Notes: generated by a model from the letters alone, not told the origin. Counted from the first letter of the stretch, positions 8,248 to 16,201 are shown. The stretch is 64,000 nt of DNA from an uncultured Lachnospiraceae bacterium (GCA_910579935.1 CAJTVQ010000018.1:5098-69097); one strand, 5' to 3'. Numbers and translations: made by a program.

Positions 8248-8751
8248 ATGCATAAAAAAGTTTTTCAGCTTTTAGTGGATAATACATCCGGTGTTTTGAG
8301 CCGGATATCCGGTCTGTTTTCCAGACGGGGATACAATATCGAGAGCATTACGGCGGGCGTGACCGCGGACCCCAGGTTTACGAGAATCACGATTGTAACA
8401 TCGGGGGATGATGAAATTCTGGACCAGATAGAAAAACAGGTAGCGAAACTGGTAGATGTGCGGGATATCAAGATTTTGGAACCGGACGACAGCGTGTACA
8501 GGGAGCTGGTGCTGATCAAGGTGAAGGCGGCGGCAAAAGAGCGGCAGGCAGTGATCTCAGTGGCGGATATTTTCAGGGCGAAGATTGTGGATGTGGCGCC
8601 GGAGAGCCTGGTTGTGGAGCTGACAGGCGCACAGCCCAAGATAGAGGCGTTTATCAGCCTGTTAGACGGTTATGAAATCCTGGAGCTGGCAAGAACCGGC
8701 ATCACTGGCCTGGGACGCGGGATAGAGAATGTGACATATCTGGAAGACTGA
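8248..8751 (+). CDS. ilvH: acetolactate synthase regulatory subunit, second copy (IlvH-like)
   Basis: A 167-residue protein with an ACT domain (VFQLLVDNTSGVLSRISGLF, RRGYNIESI) and ALS_ss_C domain (KIVDVAPESLVVELTG, LELARTGITGLGRG). It matches the common bacterial IlvH form more closely than the first copy. The start is uncertain: ATG 8248 puts the ACT domain at the N-terminus as usual; ATG 8227 would add seven residues. It has its own promoter and lies 95 bases before ilvC. Two small subunits for one large subunit suggests two differently regulated holoenzymes, or partnership with a second large subunit elsewhere. Confidence 0.9.
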   Translation: MHKKVFQLLVDNTSGVLSRISGLFSRRGYNIESITAGVTADPRFTRITIVTSGDDEILDQIEKQVAKLVDVRDIKILEPDDSVYRELVLIKVKAAAKERQAVISVADIFRAKIVDVAPESLVVELTGAQPKIEAFISLLDGYEILELARTGITGLGRGIENVTYLED

Positions 8752-8846
8752 TCGTTACGGGGATGTCAGTCCGGCAGTCATTTGTAGCTTTTAGGGGAAA
8801 CCCTTTCAGTGATAAAGTATTTTATAGTAAATGGAGGAGAAAAGAA

Positions 8847-9866
8847 ATGGCAAATATCTATTATCAGGAAGATTGCAACCTTTCCATGCTGGATGGAAAA
8901 ACGATTGCTGTCATCGGTTACGGCAGTCAGGGACATGCACATGCATTAAATGCAAAGGAATCGGGATGCAATGTCATTATCGGGCTATACGAAGGTTCCA
9001 AATCATGGGCAAAAGCGGAGGCACAGGGCTTTCAGGTATATACGGCAGCAGAAGCGGCAAAAAAGGCAGATATCATTATGATTCTGATCAACGATGAGCT
9101 TCAGGCAAAAATGTATAAGGAATCCATCGAACCGAATCTGGAGCCGGGTAATATGCTGATGTTTGCGCACGGATTCAATATTCATTTCGGCCAGATCGTA
9201 CCGCCCAAGGATGTGGATGTTACGATGATTGCGCCCAAGGGACCGGGACACACGGTAAGAAGTGAGTATCAGGCCGGCAAAGGAGTTCCCTGTCTGGTTG
9301 CCATTCATCAGGATGCAACCGGCAAGGCGCTGGATATGGCTTTGGCATATGCACTGGCAATCGGCGGCGCAAGGGCAGGCGTGCTGGAAACGACATTCCG
9401 GACAGAAACGGAAACGGATCTTTTCGGCGAACAGGCGGTTCTCTGCGGCGGCGTATGCGCTTTGATGCAGGCCGGATTCGAGACATTGGTGGAAGCAGGT
9501 TATGATGCAAGAAATGCTTATTTTGAATGCATCCATGAAATGAAACTGATCGTTGACCTGATTTACCAGTCCGGTTTCGAGGGAATGAGATATTCCATTT
9601 CCAATACGGCAGAGTATGGCGATTACATTACGGGACCTAAGATTATTACCGAGGAAACAAAGAAGACCATGAAGAAAATCCTTTCTGACATTCAGGACGG
9701 TACTTTTGCAAAAGACTTCCTTTTGGATATGTCTCCGGCAGGCGGACAGGCTCACTTCAAGGCAATGAGAAAGCTTGCGGCTGAGCATCCTTCGGAAACC
9801 GTCGGCAAGGACATCCGTAAATTATATAGCTGGAACAATGAAAGCGATAAATTGATCAACAACTAA
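8847..9866 (+). CDS. ilvC: ketol-acid reductoisomerase
   Basis: Second step of branched-chain amino acid synthesis: NADPH-dependent isomerisation and reduction of acetolactate or acetohydroxybutyrate. The 339 residues match the short class I enzyme, with the dinucleotide loop VIGYGSQGHAHALN near residue 22, the metal-binding acid residues in ETETDLFGEQ, and E/S residues in the C-terminal knotted domain (RYSISNTAEYGDY). ATG 8847 sits 8 bases after GGAGGA. A strong hairpin follows the stop, ending the ilvH-ilvC unit. Confidence 0.95.
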   Translation: MANIYYQEDCNLSMLDGKTIAVIGYGSQGHAHALNAKESGCNVIIGLYEGSKSWAKAEAQGFQVYTAAEAAKKADIIMILINDELQAKMYKESIEPNLEPGNMLMFAHGFNIHFGQIVPPKDVDVTMIAPKGPGHTVRSEYQAGKGVPCLVAIHQDATGKALDMALAYALAIGGARAGVLETTFRTETETDLFGEQAVLCGGVCALMQAGFETLVEAGYDARNAYFECIHEMKLIVDLIYQSGFEGMRYSISNTAEYGDYITGPKIITEETKKTMKKILSDIQDGTFAKDFLLDMSPAGGQAHFKAMRKLAAEHPSETVGKDIRKLYSWNNESDKLINN

Positions 9867-9883
9867 TCCTTTTGGATTTTGAA

Positions 9884-9908
9884 TGCTCCTGACTTCGGGT
9901 CAGGGGCA
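9884..9908 (+). terminator. terminator after ilvC
   Basis: TGCTCCTGAC / GTCAGGGGCA stem with a short TTCGG-type loop. The T tract is short (ATTTG), so termination may be partial. Confidence 0.55.
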
Positions 9909-9944
9909 TTTGCCGTATAACGGCGGAGGGGAGATTTGGGCGGT

Positions 9945-10361
9945 ATGAAAGGTATGGGATCAAAAACGAAGAAGCGGCTTTTGTCTGCGGGAATCTTTCT
10001 TGTTCTGTTTGCAGCGGAATGTCTGATCGCACTGTATGTGCACGACCGCCTGGTCCGTCCTTATGTGGGGGATATGCTGGTGGTAATCCTTTTGTATTTT
10101 TTTGTCCGGATTCTGTTTCCGGAGGGATTCAGGCTGCTGCCGCTGTGGGTATTTCTCTTTGCCGCGGCGGTGGAGATCAGCCAGTATTTTCATCTGGCAG
10201 CGCTTTTGGGAGTGGAGCATATAAGGGCGGCACGGCTGATTCTCGGCGCTACGTTTGACTGGAAGGATATCGGTTGCTATGGCGCCGGATGTCTGTTATT
10301 GGCCGGGATAGAGAAATTGGCGGGGCAGGGTATGACAGGATGGAGAAGGGATAAGATTTGA
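9945..10361 (+). CDS. DUF2809 family membrane protein
   Basis: A 138-residue integral membrane protein with about four hydrophobic segments, the conserved RPYVGDMLVVILLYF in the second segment, an E-x-x-Q pair (VEISQYF), and the C-terminal motif LGATFDWKDIGCYGAG. These are the hallmarks of DUF2809, a small family of unknown function. The start is ambiguous between TTG 9936 (better spacing from GGAGG) and ATG 9945. It lies alone between ilvC and cysK with no functional link visible. Confidence 0.8.
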   Translation: MKGMGSKTKKRLLSAGIFLVLFAAECLIALYVHDRLVRPYVGDMLVVILLYFFVRILFPEGFRLLPLWVFLFAAAVEISQYFHLAALLGVEHIRAARLILGATFDWKDIGCYGAGCLLLAGIEKLAGQGMTGWRRDKI

Positions 10362-10456
10362 TTTGAGAAAACGCATGAAGATTACACCATTGGCAGACGC
10401 AGGAATAAGATAGAATAGAGCGTGGAAAAAACGGGAAAGGAATTGGATGTAACACT

Positions 10457-11386
10457 ATGATATACGACAACATACTGGATGCCATCGGGCATACACCGAT
10501 GATACGTTTGAACCGCATGAATGACGATGCGGAAAGTGCGGAAGTGCTGGTAAAGTTCGAAGGGCTGAATGTGGGAGGCTCCATTAAGACGAGAACGGCA
10601 TATAACATGATCCGTCAGGCGGAAAAAGAGGGGCTGATACATAAGGATACGGTTATCGTGGAGCCTACCAGCGGAAATCAGGGAATCGGACTGGCATTGA
10701 TCGGGGCAGTCAGGGGATACCGTACGATCATTATCATGCCTGACTCGGTCAGTGAGGAACGCAGGAAGCTGGTGTGTCATTACGGGGCAGAGGTAATACT
10801 GATTCATGATGCGGGAAATATCGGGGAATGCATCGACGAATGCCTTGCCACGGCAATGCGGATGGCGGAGGAGGATCCCAATGTCTATGTGCCGCAGCAG
10901 TTTGAGAATCCGGCAAACCCCATGGTGCATAAACACCATACAGGGCTGGAGATTATGGAACAGGTGGCGGGACCCATCCATGGTTTCTGCTCCGGCATTG
11001 GTACGGGCGGCACCATCAGCGGCATCGGGGAAGTATTGAAAGCCCAGAATCCGGATCTTCTCATATGGGCAGTGGAACCGGAAAATGCGGCAATACTGGC
11101 GGGCGGAACGATTGGAACCCATTTGCAGATGGGAATCGGCGACGGACTGATTCCGGGGAATCTGAACCAAAAGATTTATGATGATGTTTATATCGTTTCC
11201 GATGAAGAAGCCATACGCACCGCCAAGGATTTAGCGCGTATGGAAGGGATCATGTGCGGTATTTCCAGCGGAACCAACGTGGCGGCGGCGCTGAAGATGG
11301 CAAAGAAACTCGGCAGAGGGAAAACGGTAGTGACCGTACTGCCTGATACGGCGGAGCGTTATTTCTCTACCCCTTTGTTTTCATAG
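10457..11386 (+). CDS. cysK: cysteine synthase (O-acetylserine sulfhydrylase-like)
   Basis: A 309-residue PLP enzyme of the beta family that makes cysteine from O-acetylserine and sulfide. The Schiff-base lysine is in VGGSIKTRTA (near 43), the substrate loop is PTSGNQGIGLA (near 72), and the cofactor phosphate loop is SGIGTGGTISG (near 177). Two details differ from the textbook enzyme: the lysine motif reads SIKTR instead of SVKDR, and the substrate loop has Q where T is usual (TSGNTG). It may therefore use a related substrate; cystathionine beta-synthase-type and diaminopropionate synthase-type activities belong to the same fold. The ribosome site is weak. A bidirectional terminator follows. 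Confidence 0.85.
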   Translation: MIYDNILDAIGHTPMIRLNRMNDDAESAEVLVKFEGLNVGGSIKTRTAYNMIRQAEKEGLIHKDTVIVEPTSGNQGIGLALIGAVRGYRTIIIMPDSVSEERRKLVCHYGAEVILIHDAGNIGECIDECLATAMRMAEEDPNVYVPQQFENPANPMVHKHHTGLEIMEQVAGPIHGFCSGIGTGGTISGIGEVLKAQNPDLLIWAVEPENAAILAGGTIGTHLQMGIGDGLIPGNLNQKIYDDVYIVSDEEAIRTAKDLARMEGIMCGISSGTNVAAALKMAKKLGRGKTVVTVLPDTAERYFSTPLFS

Positions 11387-11401
11387 AATGGTTTAGCCCG
11401 T

Positions 11402-11445
11402 AAAAGTACAGCAGGGCATTTCACCAGATGACATGCTGTACTTTT
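11402..11445. terminator. bidirectional terminator between cysK and the LysR gene
   Basis: AAAAGTACAGCA (11402-11413) pairs perfectly with TGCTGTACTTTT (11434-11445), giving an A/T-flanked stem usable from both sides. It overlaps the stop codon of the minus-strand LysR gene. Confidence 0.75.
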
Positions 11446-12364
11446 ATAATACGGAACGGCAGTACCCGATCAGCGTATCCATGGCTCCGCTGACCGGTAT
11501 TTTTGCCGGATAAGCGAAACCGATCTGACGTTTTGGAACCTTGTGACTTAAGTGCAGTTCCTGCAGGGTTCCGTTTTTAATGTCATCCTGTACGAAATCA
11601 CTGATGACACAGGCGATGCCAAGCCCGGCGCGGGCGAATTCTATGGACAGGTCCATGTTGTTCACTTCGATGATATGGGAAAGCTCTATCTGATGGCGGG
11701 TAAAAAAGCTGTCTGTATGTTTGCGGGAAATATTATTTTTATCCAGCATAATAAAAGTAGCTTCTTCAAAAAGAGCCTCTTCCAGCAGTTCGCGCCCATG
11801 GGAGTGCCGGAAAGGAGCAAGATAAGCTTCCGCTGCCACGAAAATGTCCTCAATGCTCTTTAAGGGCAGGCAGGTGATGGTATGCGGTCCGGAACCGGAA
11901 GTTTCCCCGGATGGGACGCCCACCAGCCCGATGTCTAGGGAGGCGTTCTGAAGGGCGGCAAGGGTCTCAAAGGTAGGCTGACAGGAGATTGCAATTTTTA
12001 TGTTAGGGTTCTCCGGAATAAAGGTTTTTAACAGGGGCAGCAGGATGTATTTGCACAGGGTCGTGCTTACACCGATGGAAAGACGGCGGATTCCCTGTGC
12101 CTGGTTACTGCGCAGCAATTCTTCACCGGATTTTAATGAGGTGAGGGCTTCTTCCACATGGCGGTAGAGCAGTTCCCCTTCGGGAGTCAGGGTGACGCCG
12201 CGGGAAGAACGGCGGAAAAGGGTGGTATTCAGGTTTTCTTCCAGACGGGAAACGGATTTGCTTACGGCAGGCTGGCTGATATACAGCTTTTTTGCTGCAG
12301 CGGAAAGATTGCGGCATCTGGCTACTTCATAAAAAATGTGATAGAGGTTGAGGTTTTGTTCCAT
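11444..12364 (-). CDS. LysR-family regulator, probable activator of leuCD
   Basis: A 306-residue LysR-type regulator. The winged helix-turn-helix occupies residues 1-60 (FYEVARCRNLSAAAKKLYIS then QPAVSKSVSRLEENLNTTLF), followed by the linker helix and a periplasmic-binding-like effector domain (RLSIGVSTTLCKYILLPLL). It is divergent from leuC with 262 bases between, and the gap carries a LysR-type palindrome at the canonical distance from the leuC promoter. Regulation of leuCD, with an isopropylmalate- or leucine-related effector, is inference from position. Confidence 0.88.
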   Translation of the reverse strand: MEQNLNLYHIFYEVARCRNLSAAAKKLYISQPAVSKSVSRLEENLNTTLFRRSSRGVTLTPEGELLYRHVEEALTSLKSGEELLRSNQAQGIRRLSIGVSTTLCKYILLPLLKTFIPENPNIKIAISCQPTFETLAALQNASLDIGLVGVPSGETSGSGPHTITCLPLKSIEDIFVAAEAYLAPFRHSHGRELLEEALFEEATFIMLDKNNISRKHTDSFFTRHQIELSHIIEVNNMDLSIEFARAGLGIACVISDFVQDDIKNGTLQELHLSHKVPKRQIGFAYPAKIPVSGAMDTLIGYCRSVL

Positions 12365-12418
12365 GTCCCGGATTCTCCATAGTGTTCTGACTTTCAGTTA
12401 TTATAACATTTAGGAACC

Positions 12419-12433
12419 ATAACTACAAGTTAT
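12419..12433. promoter_or_regulatory. LysR-type operator
   Basis: Perfect palindrome ATAACT-ACA-AGTTAT in the divergent lysR/leuC gap. Its centre is about 65 bases before the predicted leuC start of transcription, the usual place for a LysR recognition site. A related TTATAAC lies about 30 bases further left. Confidence 0.65.
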
Positions 12434-12455
12434 AACAAATATGAACAGATACTAT

Positions 12456-12484
12456 TTTTCATTTTGGCAGGGATATGTTACAAT
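12456..12484 (+). promoter_or_regulatory. promoter of leuCD
   Basis: TTTTCA, a 17-base spacer and TACAAT. The weak -35 fits an activator-dependent promoter. Confidence 0.55.
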
Positions 12485-12626
12485 TTTAATGATTAAAAAC
12501 AGCTTATCCGTAATTTCGCAGTCTGACGCAGGGCGGCGCCGCATGGGCAGGACAGAGGGATAACCGGTGTCAAAACAGGCGGTCTGCGGAAACAGGAAAA
12601 AAGAAGATAACAGGAGGAATGGAAAC

Positions 12627-13889
12627 ATGGGAATGACAATGACCCAGAAGATTCTGGCGGCACATGCCGGTCTGGATAAGGTAGAGGCAGGGCAGTTAAT
12701 AGAAGCGGATCTGGACTTGGTGCTTGGAAATGACATTACAAGTCCGGTAGCGATCAAAGAAATGGAAAAGATGAAGGTAGAAGGCGTATTTGATAAAGAT
12801 AAAATTGCTTTGGTGCCGGATCATTTTGTGCCGAATAAGGACATTAAGTCGGCGGAACACTGCAAGTGCGTCAGGGAATTTGCTTACCGCAATGAAATTA
12901 CAAATTATTTTGAAGTAGGGGAAATGGGAATCGAACATGCACTGCTGCCGGAAAAGGGCCTTACCGTGGCAGGGGATGTGATCATCGGGGCGGATTCCCA
13001 TACCTGTACATACGGCGCACTGGGGGCGTTTTCAACCGGTGTGGGCAGTACGGATATGGCAGCGGGCATGGCAACGGGAAAAGCATGGTTTAAAGTGCCG
13101 GGCGCCATTAAGTTCAACATTGTGGGAAAACCGTCGGAATGGGTGAGCGGAAAAGATGTGATTCTCCATATCATCGGAAAAATAGGTGTGGACGGCGCAC
13201 TGTACAAATCCATGGAATTTGTGGGAGAGGGGATTCGCAACCTTTCCATGGACGACCGTTTCACCATTGCCAATATGGCGATTGAAGCGGGAGGCAAAAA
13301 CGGAATTTTCCCGGTGGATGATTTGGCTGTTGCTTATATGAAAGAACATTCCCGGAAAGCTTATACCGTATACGAAGCGGATGAGGATGCGGTATATGAC
13401 GAGGAGTATACTATTGATCTGAGCACCCTGCGTCCTACGGTGGCATTCCCCCATTTGCCGGAGAATACGAAGACTTTGGATGAAATCAAAGAAGATATCA
13501 AAATCGATCAGGTGGTCATCGGTTCCTGTACCAACGGGCGTCTGGATGATCTGCGTGTGGCAGCCAAAATACTGGCAGGCAGACATGTGGCAAAGGGAAT
13601 GCGCTGCATCATCATTCCCGCCACACAGGCGATTTATATGCAGGCAATGGAAGAAGGGCTTTTGAAAACCTTTATTGAGGCGGGCGCTATTGTGAGCACA
13701 CCCACCTGCGGTCCCTGCCTTGGCGGGTATATGGGTATCCTTGCGGAAGGGGAACGCTGTGTTTCCACTACAAACCGTAACTTTGTGGGGCGCATGGGGC
13801 ATGTGAGATCGGAGATTTATCTGGCAAGTCCCGCGGTGGCAGCAGCCAGTGCCGTTACGGGAAAAATTTCCTGTCCCTGCCAGTTATAG
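12627..13889 (+). CDS. leuC: 3-isopropylmalate dehydratase, large subunit
   Basis: Aconitase-family enzyme of leucine synthesis that isomerises 2- to 3-isopropylmalate with a [4Fe-4S] cluster. The 420 residues match the compact LeuC/HacA form. Cluster cysteines are seen in GSCTNGR (near 299) and TPTCGPCLGG (near 360 and 363); the substrate/histidine motif GADSHTCTYGALG is near 120. ATG 12627 lies 9 bases after AGGAGG; the frame is open further upstream from a GTG at 12567, but without a ribosome site. leuD follows after 86 bases. Confidence 0.94.
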   Translation: MGMTMTQKILAAHAGLDKVEAGQLIEADLDLVLGNDITSPVAIKEMEKMKVEGVFDKDKIALVPDHFVPNKDIKSAEHCKCVREFAYRNEITNYFEVGEMGIEHALLPEKGLTVAGDVIIGADSHTCTYGALGAFSTGVGSTDMAAGMATGKAWFKVPGAIKFNIVGKPSEWVSGKDVILHIIGKIGVDGALYKSMEFVGEGIRNLSMDDRFTIANMAIEAGGKNGIFPVDDLAVAYMKEHSRKAYTVYEADEDAVYDEEYTIDLSTLRPTVAFPHLPENTKTLDEIKEDIKIDQVVIGSCTNGRLDDLRVAAKILAGRHVAKGMRCIIIPATQAIYMQAMEEGLLKTFIEAGAIVSTPTCGPCLGGYMGILAEGERCVSTTNRNFVGRMGHVRSEIYLASPAVAAASAVTGKISCPCQL

Positions 13890-13921
13890 AAATACGGAAT
13901 AAGAACGACAGGGTTGCGGCC

Positions 13922-13970
13922 GCGCTGTGCCCGCAGTCCTGACAGCATAAAAAACAGTGCAGAAATGAGG
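13922..13970 (+). promoter_or_regulatory. hairpin-closed translation-initiation module, copy 2 (leuD)
   Basis: GCGCTGT (13922-13928) pairs with ACAGTGC (13954-13960) with one G-U pair, followed at once by AGAAATGAGG and the leuD start. CCGCAGTCCTGA lies in the loop, as in copy 1. Confidence 0.5.
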
Positions 13971-13975
13971 AAAAT

Positions 13976-14467
13976 ATGAAATCAGCAAAAGGAACAGTGT
14001 TTAAATACGGTGACAATGTGGATACGGATGTGATCATTCCGGCAAGGTATCTGAATTCTTCCGATCCGGCGGAACTTGCGACCCATTGCATGGAGGATAT
14101 CGATAAGGAATTTGTAAACGAGGTGCAAAAAGGAGATATCATTGTAGCGGATAAGAACTTCGGCTGCGGCTCTTCCAGGGAACATGCGCCGATCGCCATT
14201 AAAGCGGCGGGGGTAAGCTGTGTGATCGCGGAGACGTTCGCGAGGATTTTCTACCGCAATGCCATTAACATCGGTCTGCCGATCGTCGAATGCCCCGAAG
14301 CTTCCAAAGGAATTGAGGCGGGTGACGAGGTGGAGGTGGATTTTGATTCCGGCGTTATCACCAATCTGACCAAAGGAACAACGTTCAAGGGGCAGGCATT
14401 CCCGGAGTTTATGCAGAAAATCATTGCTTCGGAGGGTTTGGTGAATTATATCAACAATAAGGCGTGA
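13976..14467 (+). CDS. leuD: 3-isopropylmalate dehydratase, small subunit
   Basis: The swivelling-domain partner of LeuC, 163 residues. Family signatures are NVDTDVIIPARYL at the N-terminus, NFGCGSSREHAP (substrate contact) near 60, and IAETFARIFYRNAINIGLP near 83. Translation starts behind the AAATGAGG module. A strong terminator follows, so leuC-leuD form a two-gene unit. Confidence 0.94.
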   Translation: MKSAKGTVFKYGDNVDTDVIIPARYLNSSDPAELATHCMEDIDKEFVNEVQKGDIIVADKNFGCGSSREHAPIAIKAAGVSCVIAETFARIFYRNAINIGLPIVECPEASKGIEAGDEVEVDFDSGVITNLTKGTTFKGQAFPEFMQKIIASEGLVNYINNKA

Positions 14468-14512
14468 GAGCGCCTGGCATCCTGATGGATAACCGCGGGA
14501 CAGCCATCGGGG

Positions 14513-14558
14513 AGCGGCCGGATACCGGATTCTTTCCGGATATCCCGCCGCTGTTTTT
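14513..14558 (+). terminator. rho-independent terminator of leuCD
   Basis: AGCGGC (14513-14518) pairs with GCCGCT (14547-14552) around an inner CCGG/CCGG stem, followed by GTTTTT. Confidence 0.8.
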
Positions 14559-14579
14559 ATGTATGGAAACGGATTTCGG

Positions 14580-15005
14580 TTATATTTTGTGATATCCATC
14601 GACGATTTCTTTCATGGTAACCGACTGCAGGCTGCTTTTTAAATCATCACGGATTTTGTCATAAGGGGCTTTCAGCACAGTGCGGATGTTCTTTCCGACC
14701 GGGCAGAGAGGGGATGGCGCTGCGTGGGTGCCGATCAGTTTGTCCAGTGCGTCTGGTTCCACTGCCATACAGATGCGGTATAAACTGATCTCTTCCAACG
14801 GACAGTGCAGTGTTGTGCCGCCCGTACCGAATCGGACGGAAAGGATTCCGTCTTTTTTTAAGGCGCTCATGATATTGCGGATGGTGACCGGATTGCAGCC
14901 CGTAGACAGCGACAGCAGTTCACTTGTCACCCGTCTGCTTTCACCATATTCATTTATGAAGATCAGGCAATGGATCGCAATGGAACATTTCGTGCTGATG
15001 TGCAT
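14580..15005 (-). CDS. Rrf2-family transcriptional regulator
   Basis: A 141-residue winged-helix regulator of the Rrf2/YwnA group: KCSIAIHCLIFINEYGESRR, then the recognition region TGCNPVTIRNIMSALKKDGI, the wing (VRFGTGGTTL), and a C-terminal CPVGKNI motif. The three spaced cysteines that hold a cluster in IscR are not in the usual arrangement, so an oxidative or thiol signal through single cysteines is possible but unproven. The start at 15005 follows AGGAGGT. It is divergent from a flavodoxin/ferredoxin gene with two palindromes between, so it probably controls both. Confidence 0.85.
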   Translation of the reverse strand: MHISTKCSIAIHCLIFINEYGESRRVTSELLSLSTGCNPVTIRNIMSALKKDGILSVRFGTGGTTLHCPLEEISLYRICMAVEPDALDKLIGTHAAPSPLCPVGKNIRTVLKAPYDKIRDDLKSSLQSVTMKEIVDGYHKI

Positions 15006-15037
15006 AATCTTAGACCTCCTAATGCCAAAGTAACAGG

Positions 15038-15073
15038 TCATTTGGTTAAGTGACATGACGCTTAACTAAATGA
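15038..15073. promoter_or_regulatory. long palindrome, probable operator
   Basis: TCATTTGGTTAAG (15038-15050) and CTTAACTAAATGA (15061-15073) match as an inverted repeat with 12 of 13 pairs. It lies between the predicted Rrf2 promoter and its coding start. Confidence 0.7.
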
Positions 15074-15101
15074 CATTGGTTCAGTTACCTTCATTGTGAG
15101 C

Positions 15102-15130
15102 AGTATATCATAATTTTTTATCGGTGTAAA
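15102..15130 (-). promoter_or_regulatory. promoter of the Rrf2 gene
   Basis: On the minus strand TTTACA (15130-15125), 17 bases, TATACT (15107-15102). Confidence 0.55.
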
Positions 15131-15132
15131 TC

Positions 15133-15170
15133 TTGACATTACACTATGCAGGTCATACAATATAGTGTAA
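15133..15170 (+). promoter_or_regulatory. promoter with overlapping operator for the flavodoxin/ferredoxin gene
   Basis: TTGACA (15133-15138), 17 bases, TACAAT (15156-15161). A perfect 9-base inverted repeat, TTACACTAT (15139-15147) and ATAGTGTAA (15162-15170), brackets the spacer and -10, so a bound repressor would block polymerase. Confidence 0.8.
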
Positions 15171-15197
15171 TTCTAAAAATTACATGGAGGTGCAGAT

Positions 15198-15962
15198 ATG
15201 AAATATATCCAATTGATTTTTAGCCCTACGGGCGGTACAAGAAAAGTGGCTGATGCGGTTACGAAACATTGGGATCCTGCTGTGGAGACCGTTGACCTTT
15301 CTGATGCGGGAACTGATTTTTCGCAATGCATCCTCAACGAGGAAGATGTGGCCCTGATCGCACTGCCATCCTATGGAGGACGGGTTCCTGCCGTTGCGGT
15401 TGAACGCCTGCATAAGGTTCATGGCAATTCTGCAAAATGCATACTGGTCTGCGTATATGGGAACCGTGCATATGAAGATACACTGGCCGAGATGGAGGAT
15501 GCAGCCAGGGAAAGCGGGTTTGATGTAGTTGCTGCTATTTCCGCTGTTGCAGAACATTCCATTATGCATCAGTATGCGGAGGGAAGGCCGGATGCCGGCG
15601 ACCTGTCACGGCTTGAGGGGTTTGCCGCCAGAATTAAAGAAAAGCTGGATGCTCCCCAGGATTTTGGAATAGTCCGGATACCAGGAAACCGTCCGTACAA
15701 AAAGGCAGGAGGCGCCGGGCTGGTGCCAAAGGCAACTAAAGACTGTATAAGCTGTGGTCTGTGTGCAGTGCAATGCCCTGTAAAAGCAATCGATCCGGCC
15801 AACTTGAGATCGGCTGACGGTAAGAAATGCATTTCCTGTATGCGCTGTGTAACGCAATGCCCGCAGAATGCAAGGAAAATAAACGGGGCGATGGTATCCG
15901 CTGCATCCCTGGCCATTAAAAAAGCCTGTTCGGTAAGAAAAGAATGTGAACTTTTTATATAA
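15198..15962 (+). CDS. EFR1-type flavodoxin/ferredoxin fusion protein
   Basis: A 254-residue electron carrier: an N-terminal flavodoxin-like domain with the FMN phosphate loop FSPTGGTRK (near 8-16), and a C-terminal two-cluster ferredoxin with CISCGLCAVQCP (near 182) and CISCMRCVTQCP (near 215). Family members (EFR1 in common annotation) are frequent in Clostridia and are assumed to shuttle low-potential electrons; the partner is unknown. It has its own strong promoter with an operator and is divergent from the Rrf2 gene. A complex inverted-repeat region follows. Confidence 0.9.
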   Translation: MKYIQLIFSPTGGTRKVADAVTKHWDPAVETVDLSDAGTDFSQCILNEEDVALIALPSYGGRVPAVAVERLHKVHGNSAKCILVCVYGNRAYEDTLAEMEDAARESGFDVVAAISAVAEHSIMHQYAEGRPDAGDLSRLEGFAARIKEKLDAPQDFGIVRIPGNRPYKKAGGAGLVPKATKDCISCGLCAVQCPVKAIDPANLRSADGKKCISCMRCVTQCPQNARKINGAMVSAASLAIKKACSVRKECELFI

Positions 15963-15964
15963 TA

Positions 15965-16065
15965 ACAATTATCAGCGGTGTCGGGCATCTATCGATAGGT
16001 TACTTACAGAGGCGGAAGAATTTACGGCTTTGTGATAATTGTCACGGCGCAGGGCATTCTTCCGC
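15965..16065 (+). other. crossed inverted repeats after the flavodoxin/ferredoxin gene
   Basis: ACAATTATCA (15965-15974) is the reverse complement of TGATAATTGT (16033-16042), and GCGGAAGAAT (16012-16021) of ATTCTTCCGC (16056-16065). The two perfect 10-base stems cross. A small palindrome CTATCGATAG (15988-15997 region) sits in the first loop. Could be a pseudoknotted RNA, a two-state attenuator, or nested DNA palindromes. Confidence 0.5.
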
Positions 16066-16117
16066 TAACAATGGAATAGTAAAAGGGAGAAATATTTTTG
16101 TCTTTAGCGGAAATCAA

Positions 16118-16146
16118 ATGAAATACTTGTACTTTTATGATATAAT
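16118..16146 (+). promoter_or_regulatory. extended -10 promoter for the TPR gene
   Basis: TGATATAAT gives an extended -10 (TATAAT at 16141-16146); the -35, ATGAAA, is weak. Transcription from here rules out the in-frame start codons further upstream. Confidence 0.6.
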
Positions 16147-16201
16147 GTACGCGCAGGCAATGAGCAGCGTGCCAAAGCAGGAGAAAGGTTGGGCGAACAG
16201 A

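Noticed and set aside
12489..12563. 24-codon reading frame before leuC beginning with Ile, Leu, Val, Ile codons, a possible leader peptide
   Set aside because: The ATG lies at or before the predicted start of transcription (about 12491), there is no ribosome site, and no terminator/antiterminator pair follows.
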